A DNA stretch of 64,000 nucleotides from Bacteroidota bacterium (GCA_027622005.1 JAQBZH010000002.1:104074-168073), one strand, 5' to 3'; positions 8,410 through 17,524 are shown, counted from the stretch's first letter. Numbers and translations are program-made. Notes: generated by a model not told the origin, from the sequence alone.

Positions 8410-9852
8410 CTAACGCTTTACGTCTACGACGTTTTTGCCTGGCTCTCGAGAGCCCCGGCCCTCTATTCCCTGAAGCGCATCTCCGAGTTCAGCGCGTTTT
8501 TCATTAGCCATTCGCGTAAGTCGTTCCACCACATCAGGATGTAGGCTCGACACGTCGGTCTTCTCAGAAATATCTGTATTTAGATCGTACAGCTCCAGCC
8601 CGGTGATAGGCGTATAATCATACTTACCAGGCATACCGTCCTTTCCGGGTACTTGGCCAATCATGGTTCGATAGGAATGCGGAAAATGAAGTTTCCAATT
8701 CCCACTTCTCATGGCGTGCAGCTCATTTCTGTTGTAATAAAAGTAGTAAGCTTCTTGAACAGGATCGGAGCTAGTTCCATCCATGAGCTTCCATATGGAA
8801 CTCCCGTCAATCGGAAGTTTAGGGGGTGGTGCTGCGAGTAGGTCGACCATCGTGGGAAACACATCAATGGTCATGGCTGGGGCGGAAACTCGAAGGCCTT
8901 CAGGAATGACGCCAGGCCATCGGACAAGAAACGGTACTCGAACTCCGCCATCCCAGGTCGTTCCTTTACCCTCTCTCAACGGCAAGGCCGAGCCCGCATG
9001 ATTGCCATAGCTCATCCAGGGGCCATTGTCTGAGATAAACATTACCAAGGTATTTTCATCAACACCCGTGGTTTTTAGGGTTTTCAAAACTTCCCCCACG
9101 GACCAATCAATCTCCGCGACAACATCGCCAAAAAGCCCAGCACCGCTCTTTCCAAATCGCTCTTCGGACACGGCCAAAGGTACGTGGGGCATCGGATGGG
9201 CCAGATAGAGAAAAAACGGGGTTTTGGCCGCGGCCTGGTTCGTGATAAACTCGACGGCTCGGGAAGTAAAATCAGTCGTAAAACGAGATTGATCGGTGTT
9301 TAATCCAACGGTATTGGTCCCTTCAATAGTAGGTAAATCGACCCACGCTTCTGGGCTTTCCGGGTGATTGGGCCACATATCGTTGGAGTAGGGAATGCCA
9401 TAAAATGTATCGAAACCATGCTCCGTTGGCAGAAAATCCGGGAGATGCCCCAAATGCCATTTGCCAAAAATGGCGGTCGCGTACGCCCGGCCTTTAAACA
9501 GTTCGGCGAGTGTCGTTTCGTCTGAATGGATGCCATGGCTGTTGCTGGGTCCCAGCGCCCCATGAATGCCGATTCGGTTCGCATACGTTCCGGTTAACAG
9601 CGACGCCCTGGAAGCAGAACACACCGGTTGACTAACATAAAAATCAGTAAAAAGCGCTCCTTCCGAGGCCATTCGGTCTAGTTCGGGTGTTTTGTACGCC
9701 GTAGCCCCGTACGCTCCGATATCGGCATAACCCAAATCATCAACAAAAATCAAAACGACATTTGGAGTAGTGCTACGCGGTTCGATTTGTGAATGTGAGC
9801 CCCAAAAACCGAACAATACGGCCGAGAGGGCAACGATTAGGGCTTTTTGCAT
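8410..9852 (-). CDS. Secreted sulfatase (arylsulfatase family)
   Basis: The start is set at the ATG at 9850-9852, which begins a signal peptide (MQKALIVALSAVLFGFW), giving 480 residues. NVVLIFVDDLGYADIG supplies the metal-binding Asp pair (about residues 38-39). CSASR with Cys78 is the formylglycine motif of Cys-type sulfatases. GKWHLG (near 125) and FISDNGPW carry further active-site residues. Such enzymes hydrolyse sulfate esters and need a maturation enzyme (FGE or anSME) not found here. It converges on the TIM-barrel lipoprotein gene, 26 bases apart, suggesting but not proving joint use of a sulfated glycan. Confidence 0.9.
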   Translation of the reverse strand: MQKALIVALSAVLFGFWGSHSQIEPRSTTPNVVLIFVDDLGYADIGAYGATAYKTPELDRMASEGALFTDFYVSQPVCSASRASLLTGTYANRIGIHGALGPSNSHGIHSDETTLAELFKGRAYATAIFGKWHLGHLPDFLPTEHGFDTFYGIPYSNDMWPNHPESPEAWVDLPTIEGTNTVGLNTDQSRFTTDFTSRAVEFITNQAAAKTPFFLYLAHPMPHVPLAVSEERFGKSGAGLFGDVVAEIDWSVGEVLKTLKTTGVDENTLVMFISDNGPWMSYGNHAGSALPLREGKGTTWDGGVRVPFLVRWPGVIPEGLRVSAPAMTIDVFPTMVDLLAAPPPKLPIDGSSIWKLMDGTSSDPVQEAYYFYYNRNELHAMRSGNWKLHFPHSYRTMIGQVPGKDGMPGKYDYTPITGLELYDLNTDISEKTDVSSLHPDVVERLTRMANEKRAELGDALQGIEGRGSREPGKNVVDVKR

Positions 9853-10048
9853 AGTTGTACAATGGGAAACGCACGATAAAACACCATTCAAAGGTATAGA
9901 AAAATACTTTACGGTAGCGGCCACAACCGAAGCATCTGTAACTCTTTTCGGGGAGTCTCCGTAATGACTCCAGGCCGTCAAAAATCTGCCAACGCGTTCC
10001 GATTTTTTCGGAGTGTCCAGCTCAGCTTCACTTTACAGTAATAGCATC

Positions 10049-11095
10049 ATGCGTACAAAAATTCTAGGCTCTGTTCTCGTCGTTTTAACCGTCCTCGGCG
10101 GTATGCAATTATTTCAGAATATGACCACAAGCAATCACTATGGTGATTCTGATGTCGACGTTGTCCGAACGGAAATCAAAGACATCAGAGGGATTGTAGC
10201 GAAGGTTCGTTTGAAACTGGACGGGGTGGACGCCATTCACGAGCAGGAAGGCGAAGTAATGATTGAAAAATCGTTTACGGTTAAAGCGGGTAGCAACCTC
10301 GTAGTTGATATCGTTCATTCGGACGTTGAAATTGTGACGGGAAGCGGCACTGAAGCGAGCGTGGTCGTTACGCTAAAATCATCCAATTTAGAGCGGGGCC
10401 GTACGCGATTTGAAGAGATGGAGTGGAACGTTTATCAAGAAGGGGAAGCCTTGCTTGTAAAAGCCAAATCGCCCGGTAACAGTTGGTCGTTCAACGGGAA
10501 CTGGAGCATTGATGTTTTGATTACGGTTCCATCTACCTTTAATGTTGATTTGAAGACCTCACATGGCGATGTGAATCTGGCTGATATCAACGGCCAAGTA
10601 AATATGCAAACCTCTCATGGTGACGTCGATTTCGGCGGTATCGAAGGAGATCATATTTCAATCAAATCATCTCATGGCGATATTTCCGGCAGCTCACTGA
10701 GCTCACCAAGGGTTGAAGTTGAAACGTCTCACGCAGACATTCAAATTGGCAAAGTGGACGCCAAAATTTTTAATGCGACCACATCACACGCCGATATTTC
10801 AATTGATAACGTAGTGGGGGCGGCTGAGATTTCGACGTCTCACGGAGACATTCGCGTTTTTCTGGCCGGAAATGAAGAAGCCAGACTTGCTACCGAACAC
10901 GGTGACATTGACATTTCTATCAACGAGGACATGGGAGCTGATCTCGATTTTAAAGCCCCGGAAATCAATGTCGCAAAAGGCGTTAAGGTCAATGGTGAGA
11001 AACGGGAAAAAAGCGTTTCAGGCTCTATTAATGGTGGCGGCGCTAGAATCTATGCCCGCACCACGCATGGCTCAATTGACATGAACAATCGATAA
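10049..11095 (+). CDS. DUF4097-type beta-repeat exported protein with SHGD/SHAD repeats
   Basis: The ATG at 10049 starts a 348-residue protein with an N-terminal hydrophobic signal (ILGSVLVVLTVLGG). From about residue 75 it is beta-rich (KAGSNLVVDIVHSDVEIVTG), as in DUF4097 (putative adhesin-like) proteins. From residue 170 on it carries a repeated turn motif, TSHGDV, TSHGDV, SSHGDI, TSHADI, TSHADI, TSHGDI, TEHGDI and finally TTHGSI, mostly 18-19 residues apart. This is as expected for a right-handed beta-helix with one turn per repeat. Function is unknown. It is divergent from the sulfatase and ends at a bidirectional terminator. Confidence 0.8.
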   Translation: MRTKILGSVLVVLTVLGGMQLFQNMTTSNHYGDSDVDVVRTEIKDIRGIVAKVRLKLDGVDAIHEQEGEVMIEKSFTVKAGSNLVVDIVHSDVEIVTGSGTEASVVVTLKSSNLERGRTRFEEMEWNVYQEGEALLVKAKSPGNSWSFNGNWSIDVLITVPSTFNVDLKTSHGDVNLADINGQVNMQTSHGDVDFGGIEGDHISIKSSHGDISGSSLSSPRVEVETSHADIQIGKVDAKIFNATTSHADISIDNVVGAAEISTSHGDIRVFLAGNEEARLATEHGDIDISINEDMGADLDFKAPEINVAKGVKVNGEKREKSVSGSINGGGARIYARTTHGSIDMNNR

Positions 11096-11098
11096 GAG

Positions 11099-11134
11099 GT
11101 AGGAGGGCTGTTTCGTATGGGACGGCCCTCCTAC
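11099..11134. terminator. Bidirectional terminator between convergent genes
   Basis: A 10-bp perfect stem (11099-11108 with 11125-11134), extendable by one G.U and one G-C pair, is followed on the plus strand by AATCGTTTTTC. The right arm overlaps the stop codon of the minus-strand acetyltransferase, so it sits exactly at the convergent junction. Confidence 0.7.
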
Positions 11135-11646
11135 AATCGTTTTTCAAAATACCGTAGCGCCGTGCCTCGGTAGGTTGATTGACCCCTTTCTTCAAAGCCG
11201 CATCTCAAGTAAAAATCTCCAGCTCCGTTAATCGAATTATAAGCGTCGAGACGGATGGCTCCGGCACCTTTCTCTCTCGAAACGGCGGTTGCAAACTCCA
11301 AGAGTCTCATCCCAATTCCAGCGTGTTGACGGGACGGCAAAACAGCCATGTCGGTCAAATACATGGCCACAGGAAAAGGTTCGAAGTAGGCTAGGTCTAT
11401 TGCCCAGGGTTTTTTGTTCGACAGACGAAGCATGCCTAAGATGGCATCCTGTTCTTTTGCGATAAGAATAGTTGAACTGTCAATGCTTTTTTCAACAGAA
11501 GAAAGATTGTCTGTAGCCGGCCAATGCCCGGCCCCAAATCGATCGTGGAAATCGTCAAAGACAGCCCTTTTCAGGAACACTAATTCCAGTGCGTCAGACA
11601 TGACGGCTGTAGAAAGTGTTAGCCTGGAAGTTAGTTCGGCTGTCAC
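11131..11646 (-). CDS. GNAT family N-acetyltransferase
   Basis: This 171-residue protein has the GNAT fold order: a beta4 strand (MYLTDMAVLP), the acetyl-CoA pyrophosphate loop RQHAGIG (consensus Q/R-x-x-G-x-G/A), a following helix, and the C-terminal FYLRCGFEERG segment. It transfers an acetyl group from acetyl-CoA to an amine; the substrate is not predictable. The GTG start at 11644-11646 overlaps the TGA stop of the preceding gene by four bases, so the two are probably translationally coupled. An in-frame ATG 15 codons later (MSDALELVF) is an alternative start. Confidence 0.8.
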   Translation of the reverse strand: MTAELTSRLTLSTAVMSDALELVFLKRAVFDDFHDRFGAGHWPATDNLSSVEKSIDSSTILIAKEQDAILGMLRLSNKKPWAIDLAYFEPFPVAMYLTDMAVLPSRQHAGIGMRLLEFATAVSREKGAGAIRLDAYNSINGAGDFYLRCGFEERGQSTYRGTALRYFEKRL

Positions 11647-12029
11647 GGGCTTTGGATGATGACGGGTTGGTATTCCATATACACAAAGGCACCTTTGTGG
11701 CTGGCCTCAAAGTCGATTACCGGTTTGAATCCCAAGGAAAGGTACAGCGCCGTTGCTCGACTATTTTCAGGATCAACAAGGATCCTAGCCAAATGGTGTC
11801 GTCCCTCTGGCTTGAGTATGATTTGTCCATATCCGACCACGTGCTCACTTGATGTGACCGTCCAGGATTGTGCAGAGTCCCATATAATCTGTTGGGGAAG
11901 AGATGCACGATCAATTGGAAAGGGAACGACGCCCCCGGACCACAAATCGCATTCCTCTTGATTTGTTACCCAGGTTGAGATTACGGGTAGGTCCGTTAAA
12001 ATGGAGGAGCGAATAAGGGCTGAATGCAT
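11643..12029 (-). CDS. GNAT acetyltransferase remnant lacking the acetyl-CoA loop
   Basis: The 128-residue product resembles a GNAT enzyme at both ends. The N-terminal part is intact through the beta4 strand (GRHHLARILVDP). The C-terminal part has the usual ENSRATALYLSLGF helix and FVYMEYQP strand. Between them, where family members carry the R-G-x-G-x-G loop, the long helix and the next strand, the sequence passes directly from VDP to ENS. By family length, about 33 residues are missing in frame. Without that loop acetyl-CoA binding is not expected, so it is probably non-functional. It overlaps the next acetyltransferase by four bases. Confidence 0.7.
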   Translation of the reverse strand: MHSALIRSSILTDLPVISTWVTNQEECDLWSGGVVPFPIDRASLPQQIIWDSAQSWTVTSSEHVVGYGQIILKPEGRHHLARILVDPENSRATALYLSLGFKPVIDFEASHKGAFVYMEYQPVIIQSP

Positions 12030-12086
12030 CGATGATGTTGGTCAAGGGTCTCTTTGCTAGACATTATCAAATAGGAGAGAGGCTTC

Positions 12087-12797
12087 CTATGGGAGTCTCC
12101 TCCATGCCGAGTAGAGATACTCTTGCTGAACTCCGTTTGGGGTGATATGCGTTTCGACTTTAGATTCCAGGAGCAAAAACGAGTGCGAAAAAATGCGCTC
12201 CAAGCTGGCCATTGAATGCCTATTTACGCGGAGACCAGAGCAGGTGGGTGGCGCGTTCTTTGTGAAAACTCCCAAAATGAACACGGCGTTTGGCAGTAAT
12301 GACTTAGCTAACCGCTGCAAGTACATATCTATTTCCTTTTCAAACATGAAATGAAAAGCCGCTCGGTCGTGCCAGATTTTGACAGGCATTAAAAAGAGGT
12401 TCGGATCAAGAATATCTGCACAATTAAAATTGACCTCGAATGCTTTGGCCCCCAATCGATACACGGTTTCGTCTAGGGCTCGTTGGGAAAGATCAACAAT
12501 AGTTACGTTTGAATAAAAATGACGAAGCAAATCGTCGACCAACGTAGAAGAGCCGCCACCTACATCTAAGACCGCACATTTCTCAGAATCCGAATATTTG
12601 AGAATCCAATTGAGCGAGGTTTGTAAAACCGGGGCGTACCATCCTACTTGGTCATGGCGGTATTTCCCGTAAATGACATCCCAATGACTTGAATTTGAAG
12701 ATCGTTCCATCGCGTGGGCCTTATCGATAGGTGTTACGGACGTGCCATCACCAATTAACGCACCAATTTCTTCGGATGAGGTTTTCGGTTTGGGCAT
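12087..12797 (-). CDS. Class I SAM-dependent methyltransferase
   Basis: The 236-residue protein has the Rossmann-fold methyltransferase signature: motif I VLDVGGGSSTLVDDLL (about residues 75-90), an acidic end of strand 2 (VTIVDLS), motif CADILDP and the post-strand-4 WHDRAAFHFM segment. It transfers a methyl group from S-adenosylmethionine to an unknown acceptor. Close relatives often begin near SSHWDVIYGKY, so the true start may be the ATG at about 12710 (MERSSNSSHW), making the first 29 residues spurious. It lies downstream of the ACT protein with a 17-base gap and may share its transcript. Confidence 0.8.
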   Translation of the reverse strand: MPKPKTSSEEIGALIGDGTSVTPIDKAHAMERSSNSSHWDVIYGKYRHDQVGWYAPVLQTSLNWILKYSDSEKCAVLDVGGGSSTLVDDLLRHFYSNVTIVDLSQRALDETVYRLGAKAFEVNFNCADILDPNLFLMPVKIWHDRAAFHFMFEKEIDMYLQRLAKSLLPNAVFILGVFTKNAPPTCSGLRVNRHSMASLERIFSHSFLLLESKVETHITPNGVQQEYLYSAWRRLP

Positions 12798-12814
12798 TGG
12801 TTACACCCGGCTAG

Positions 12815-13192
12815 TTAAATTTGATATCCGGCATCTTTCAGGGCGATTTCTGCGCGTTGCAAATCAACCTGCTTGACAAGAATATAGTCCGTATCAAAAG
12901 TGGAGATCGGAAAAATACTGATTTCGGCGGCGGCCAATGCCCCTGAAAGTCGGGCCACGATACCCGTCAAATTAAAATCAAGGGGTCCTTCCACCATAAA
13001 ACAAGACCAATTTTCTTCTGTTTTGGCTTGAAGGATAGGAATCGAGGAGCGACACACGATGGACAACTCTTCTTTGGTACGACCCACAAAAAAAATGGAA
13101 GATCCTAAAACTGTAGGCGGGATCGACCTGCTTGGATCAAGCCGGTGAATGGAAAACGTCTCGCTTAGTAACCGTAATCGTAATTCGTTCAT
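12815..13192 (-). CDS. ACT domain protein, putative amino-acid-binding regulator
   Basis: A 125-residue protein made of two ACT-like halves. The second half contains the hallmark EGPLDFNLTGIVARLSGALA and ISIFPISTFDTDYILVK, typical of stand-alone ACT proteins related to the CASTOR/DUF2241-type arrangement. Such proteins bind small ligands, usually amino acids, at the domain interface. No catalytic residues are visible. It begins only five bases after the glycosyltransferase stop, so the two are probably co-transcribed although no functional link is obvious. Confidence 0.8.
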   Translation of the reverse strand: MNELRLRLLSETFSIHRLDPSRSIPPTVLGSSIFFVGRTKEELSIVCRSSIPILQAKTEENWSCFMVEGPLDFNLTGIVARLSGALAAAEISIFPISTFDTDYILVKQVDLQRAEIALKDAGYQI

Positions 13193-13197
13193 TCGTG

Positions 13198-14268
13198 CTA
13201 TTTAATTGTGCGACCCTTCCATTCAATACGGCCACGACTTCGCGTAAAGATCGAGTCAATCCCGATTAAAATTGTCAGAAGATAAGAGAATGGAGTCAGT
13301 AGCGTCACGATAAAAGAGTGATTCGTGGATTGATCGGTTATCCACTTCAAGGCATAGATCGAAAACAAAAACCAAATGTTAAAGAACGGAGCCGCCACAA
13401 AAATGAGGAAGTAAATAAGTAAGGTGATGGAGGAAATCCAGGTAGATGAGCCGAGCGCAGCCGCCGAGTTCTTTCGAAATCCCTTCCAAGCTTCGCCAAA
13501 GCTGGAATACATGTAAACGGCCAGTTCGGAGCGAACATCATCTAGTAGTGGAATTAAACCTCGCTTGTGCAAATACCTCCCAATCATCACGTCTTCCAAC
13601 ACTTCATTTTTGGCAAACACGTGAGGCTCAAGCCGACGATAATCCTTCGTTTCGATCATCCAACATTGCCCGTTGACCGCGGATAGTTGATGGAAGGGCA
13701 TATGTTTTCCGAGCCACCACGGTATGCAAGCCAGAATGAGATTGCCCACCATAGTCACAATGAGCTGACCGCGCCCTTTCAAGAGGGTCATTCCGGTGAG
13801 GATTGTACTAGTGGGCCGCGTCTCAAAACGACGACACATCCTCTGAAGGGCTTCTGGGCTCTGAAATTCCGTGTCCGCGTCTATAAACAACAATACTTTT
13901 CCGGAAGCTTTGAGGGAGAGTTGGTAGCAAGCGTGAACTTTACCGACCCAGCCCTCTGGCAGTGCAGTTCCGCGCAATCCTGATACTCTTTCGTTTTCTG
14001 AAGCAGAAATAATAGACCAGGTATCGTCCGAGGAAAGGTCATCATAGACAATTAATTCCGCATTGGGATGATCTTGCAGATTGAACGACTGGATGAGCCG
14101 GGGCAAATGGTGCTCTTCGTTTCTGGCCGGTACCAGAACCGAAATTTTAGGAAGAGGCCCGGCCGCGTATGGTTTACTCTTTGCGTGTCTAAAGCGCATC
14201 AAGTTTCCAATCGCATTAACAATAAGCGCCCCATGGATGGCCGCTAGGACCCACAAAAAGACATTCAT
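13198..14268 (-). CDS. Membrane-anchored GT2 glycosyltransferase (CruC/CrtQ-like)
   Basis: This 356-residue protein has an N-terminal membrane segment (FLWVLAAIHGALIVNAI) and a GT-A domain opening with ISVLVPARNEEHHLPRL. It contains the LFIDADTEF metal-binding DxD motif, the acceptor-side AVNGQCWMI and EVLEDVMIGRYL (the ED motif of inverting family 2 enzymes), and two or three C-terminal membrane helices. The arrangement resembles carotenoid glucosyltransferases of the CruC/CrtQ type found in green sulfur bacteria and relatives. No other carotenoid gene is present here, so the acceptor remains open. Confidence 0.75.
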   Translation of the reverse strand: MNVFLWVLAAIHGALIVNAIGNLMRFRHAKSKPYAAGPLPKISVLVPARNEEHHLPRLIQSFNLQDHPNAELIVYDDLSSDDTWSIISASENERVSGLRGTALPEGWVGKVHACYQLSLKASGKVLLFIDADTEFQSPEALQRMCRRFETRPTSTILTGMTLLKGRGQLIVTMVGNLILACIPWWLGKHMPFHQLSAVNGQCWMIETKDYRRLEPHVFAKNEVLEDVMIGRYLHKRGLIPLLDDVRSELAVYMYSSFGEAWKGFRKNSAAALGSSTWISSITLLIYFLIFVAAPFFNIWFLFSIYALKWITDQSTNHSFIVTLLTPFSYLLTILIGIDSIFTRSRGRIEWKGRTIK

Positions 14269-14317
14269 GGAATCAATGAGTGCAAAAAAGACTCAAATAA
14301 ACTCAGGTGCAAAGAAA

Positions 14318-15748
14318 TTAGTGCTCACGTGGTTGAAATGCCTTTATAACCTCTCTGGTTAAATCCCACTGGCTGAATCCTTGTCGCCCAAAATCCAATC
14401 CTCGCCGGACTATTACAAGATCGTACGACGGGACAACAACGATAAACTGGCCCCGATTACCGTTGGTTGAATAGGCGTCTTTTGGAACGTCCACTCGACT
14501 GTCTGGGACCAACCACCACTGTCCTCCGTAGGCATTTCCGGAATCCGACGTAGAAGGGGCGGGGGTCCGAACGAAATCAATCCATTCTTCGGAAATCAGC
14601 TGTTCACCGTCCCAAACGCCGTTGTTGAGGTACAACTGACCAAATCGGGCTAAGTCCCGAGCGTTGGTATACACTTGGCTGCTAAAGATAAAATCCCCAA
14701 ATCGATCGACCCCAACCATCGTGTCGCGCATGCCGATTTTATCAAAAAGCCGGGTTCTGGGGAATTCCAGATAGGCTTTGTCGTTATTTACTGCTTGTTT
14801 CATGGCCCAAACGGCCAAAATGGTATCATAATTTTCGTAGTCCCAGTGGGTGCCCGGCTCTCGGATCAGACCGCGATTTCTAGCCCCCTCAGACGAACTT
14901 GCACCCGCCCAATAAGCAAGACCCGAACCAGTGGCATATTCCAGTCCGTTATCAACAGGGTAAAGCCCGCTCGACATGTTCAATACATGCCTCAATGTTA
15001 TCTGATCGCGCGGGTCCGAGTGTTGGCCGTTCAAAACGGGTAACCACTTGATGTCAAGAGGAGCGTCTAGGGCCATTTTTCCTTCATCAACCAACATCCC
15101 AACCAGCGTTACAAAAATGCTCTTTGCTGTCGACCAGGTGCGGGTTTTGGTGCTCATCTCGACGCCTTCAGCATATTTTTCTACTACAATTTGGCCTTTA
15201 TGTAGCACGATGAGGCTCAACGTGTTTTGACGATCGGCCGGTCGATCAAAAGCCCATTCCGACGCCCTGGCTAGCGCCTCGCCGTCAATTCCTTCAAAGT
15301 CTGGCCCGGCGGGAAGGAGGTCGCCGTTCGGCCACGGTATACTGTTGGGGTCATCTGAGCGCTCCGGGAGATCCAGAATAGGAAGGGAAGCAATATGAGA
15401 CGCGTCTTGATCGGGAGCCAACATGACGCACCCTAAACCTTGTCTATATACGGCGCGCATCGTAGGAAGACTGTCACCTCCACCAATCGAAACCATCTTC
15501 AACTCGTTGTCTACCAAGTAACTACGATCGGAAACAACGCCTGGTTTACCTCGGACATAGGCCCACTCCTGAGATTCAATTTGATCCATCGAACGTTCGG
15601 AAGTAAACAGTCCATTACACGTTAAAAACGTTTGAACGCCTCTCCAAACGATGGCGCTGTCGTAAGACCAATAGTCAAAATTATTTGCCTGTTGCCCCCG
15701 TACGGATAGGCAAGGCAAAATAAGAAGTATGAACAGGCGCGTTTTCAT
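14318..15748 (-). CDS. Exported serine hydrolase, class C beta-lactamase fold
   Basis: The 476-residue protein has a signal peptide (FILLILPCLSVRG). A 150-residue N-terminal part precedes a penicillin-binding-protein/beta-lactamase domain. The nucleophile motif S-T-A-K lies in TWSTAKSIF, the Tyr-x-Asn motif is YEN in HWDYENYD, and the third box is represented by STNGNRGQF. Additional conserved segments are LRHVLNMSSGLY and QWWLVPD. Family members act as esterases, peptidases or beta-lactamases in the periplasm; the sequence does not tell which. It stands alone and is divergent from the phosphatase gene at 15793. Confidence 0.85.
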   Translation of the reverse strand: MKTRLFILLILPCLSVRGQQANNFDYWSYDSAIVWRGVQTFLTCNGLFTSERSMDQIESQEWAYVRGKPGVVSDRSYLVDNELKMVSIGGGDSLPTMRAVYRQGLGCVMLAPDQDASHIASLPILDLPERSDDPNSIPWPNGDLLPAGPDFEGIDGEALARASEWAFDRPADRQNTLSLIVLHKGQIVVEKYAEGVEMSTKTRTWSTAKSIFVTLVGMLVDEGKMALDAPLDIKWLPVLNGQHSDPRDQITLRHVLNMSSGLYPVDNGLEYATGSGLAYWAGASSSEGARNRGLIREPGTHWDYENYDTILAVWAMKQAVNNDKAYLEFPRTRLFDKIGMRDTMVGVDRFGDFIFSSQVYTNARDLARFGQLYLNNGVWDGEQLISEEWIDFVRTPAPSTSDSGNAYGGQWWLVPDSRVDVPKDAYSTNGNRGQFIVVVPSYDLVIVRRGLDFGRQGFSQWDLTREVIKAFQPREH

Positions 15749-15792
15749 GTAGTCAATCGTATGTTGTACGGCGCTAAATAAACAATCTTTTT

Positions 15793-16344
15793 ATGAAAGT
15801 CTCTGCATGTCTCCTTGTTTTGTTGTCGACCCTTTCCATAGGGTTCGTCTCTACGGTTCCGCCTTTTTCGGGAACAGATAAAGTCATCTATTTAGTGCGT
15901 CATGGAGAAACTTGCACTGAGCAAGGTTCAGATGCTCATCTTTCGGCATATGGGAAGGCCCGCGCTGCAGCCCTGGCTCGTGTTCTGATGGATGTGGACG
16001 TCCAGGAGATTTTTTCAACGACGTTCAACCGGACCTTGGAAACAGCGACTCCGACTTCCGAATTGAAAGCAATTTCCATCACCCAAATTTCGCCTCAGTC
16101 CGGATTTCTCGAAGAACTGGCTTCGAAAATCAGAGAATCCGGTTCTGAACGCATTTTGGTTTCGGGCCACAGCAATACGACCCCACCGCTCGTTAATCTG
16201 CTCTTAGGCACGGAATTGGCGAATTTAACCGAGTTTGAGTTTGATCGGCTCTATGTAGTAACGCTGAATGATTCTGGGACGGGGTCGCTATCTGTTCTTC
16301 GGTATGGCGACGAATCGGGTAAACCGACTCCTTGTTCGCCTTAA
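15793..16344 (+). CDS. Exported histidine phosphatase family protein
   Basis: A 183-residue protein with a signal-like N terminus (ACLLVLLSTLSIGFVS) and the RHGET motif at about residues 37-41, which holds the phospho-accepting histidine. A second conserved histidine lies in ILVSGHSNT. Between them, STTFNRTLETA matches the family's conserved arginine region. Members of this phosphoglycerate-mutase superfamily remove phosphate from diverse small molecules or proteins. The exported location suggests a periplasmic phosphomonoesterase. The substrate cannot be read from sequence. Confidence 0.8.
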   Translation: MKVSACLLVLLSTLSIGFVSTVPPFSGTDKVIYLVRHGETCTEQGSDAHLSAYGKARAAALARVLMDVDVQEIFSTTFNRTLETATPTSELKAISITQISPQSGFLEELASKIRESGSERILVSGHSNTTPPLVNLLLGTELANLTEFEFDRLYVVTLNDSGTGSLSVLRYGDESGKPTPCSP

Positions 16345-16429
16345 TTGCGACAAGTCGTCCTCCAGCCAGACTAACCCTTCCACTTCACGAAGCTCCATCA
16401 AACCGATGCTAGGAAGCGTGAATTTTATC

Positions 16430-17524
16430 CTATTCATGCGCCGGGATAGGGCGCCCCAACTGCTTGAGCATGGTTAGGTGCGATTTTATGGAAGTAAGTA
16501 GAGTCGGATGATAGTTGTAGGGGACATTGTGCCGCACGGCAATCTCCCTTACGATAGGGCTCAGTTTTGGATAATGGATACTACAGGTCTGCGGGAATAG
16601 ATGATGCTCAATCTGGTAATTGAGACCGCCTACGTACCAAGTCAATAAATGATTATTCCGGGCAAAATTGGCGGTAGTTCGCATTTCGTGGATTAGCCAT
16701 GAGCTTTCCATATCGCCATTTTCATCAGGTGCTAGATATTCGGGTCCTTCAACTACGTGAGCCAATTGAAAAATGACCCCCAAAATAAGACCAGCCGTCA
16801 TGTGCATCGTTAGAAAACCGATCACAAATTGGCCCAGCGTTATATCTAATAGCCATAACGGAAGAATGACCTGGTAAGAAATAGCGACGGCCTTGGTTAC
16901 GAAAAGCTTGAAAATCTCAATGGGTGGGTGCTTCTTGTCTTTGTACGGGCCGATGTCTTTTTTCAAAAATTGTTGGAAGTCCTTGGCGAACAACCAGTTG
17001 ATCGTGGCCAGACTGTAGGCAGGGAACGCGAAGAAATGCTGGAATCGGTGAAAGGGGTATCGCGGCGCTTCCGGGGAAAGGCGAACGATTGGAGACACCG
17101 TTAGGTCTTCGTCAATGCCCGTGATGTTGGTGTATGTATGATGGATCACATTATGGGTAATCTTCCACATATAACCGTTCGCACCAATCAAATCGAAAAA
17201 ATAGCCGAGAATGGTGTTGACCGTAGAATTGGAAGAATAGGCCCCATGCAAGGCATCGTGCGAAACGCTAAATCCCATTCCCGCCGCCCCAATTCCCATT
17301 ATCAGCGCCAAAAACCACATTTGCATTAGGCTCAGGCCGCCCCACATGATCAACCCATAAGGCGCAAAAAACAGGAGCATAATACCAACTGTTTTAAACA
17401 TCATGGCGGTGTTAGCGTGCCTTGAAAGGTTGTTATCAATAAAATATTGATTGACCTCAGCTTTGACTTCTTTGACGAAAGAAGCGCCGTCACGCGAGGA
17501 AAACTTAATTTTTGTTTCTGTCAT
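16430..17524 (-). CDS. Membrane fatty acid desaturase (acyl-CoA desaturase-like)
   Basis: The start is set at the ATG at 17522-17524; the extra upstream codons would need a TTG. The 364-residue protein has four to six membrane helices and the three histidine boxes of di-iron desaturases: HDALHG (about 89-93), HNVIHH (about 124-129) and QIEHH near residue 300, followed by LFPQTCSIHYPKL. The glutamine-initiated third box is typical of front-end/linoleoyl-CoA-type desaturases. It would insert a double bond into membrane acyl chains using O2 and electrons from a ferredoxin-like donor. No cytochrome b5 domain is fused. Confidence 0.85.
   Translation of the reverse strand: MTETKIKFSSRDGASFVKEVKAEVNQYFIDNNLSRHANTAMMFKTVGIMLLFFAPYGLIMWGGLSLMQMWFLALIMGIGAAGMGFSVSHDALHGAYSSNSTVNTILGYFFDLIGANGYMWKITHNVIHHTYTNITGIDEDLTVSPIVRLSPEAPRYPFHRFQHFFAFPAYSLATINWLFAKDFQQFLKKDIGPYKDKKHPPIEIFKLFVTKAVAISYQVILPLWLLDITLGQFVIGFLTMHMTAGLILGVIFQLAHVVEGPEYLAPDENGDMESSWLIHEMRTTANFARNNHLLTWYVGGLNYQIEHHLFPQTCSIHYPKLSPIVREIAVRHNVPYNYHPTLLTSIKSHLTMLKQLGRPIPAHE

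Noticed and set aside
8381..8417. AGCGTT/AACGCT inverted repeat between the TIM-barrel lipoprotein and sulfatase genes
   Set aside because: Only six base pairs with a long loop and no U-tract; not convincing as a terminator.
12071..12090. ATAGGA/TCCTAT dyad at the methyltransferase stop
   Set aside because: Six-base stem with eight-base loop and weak tail; below the level I would call a terminator.
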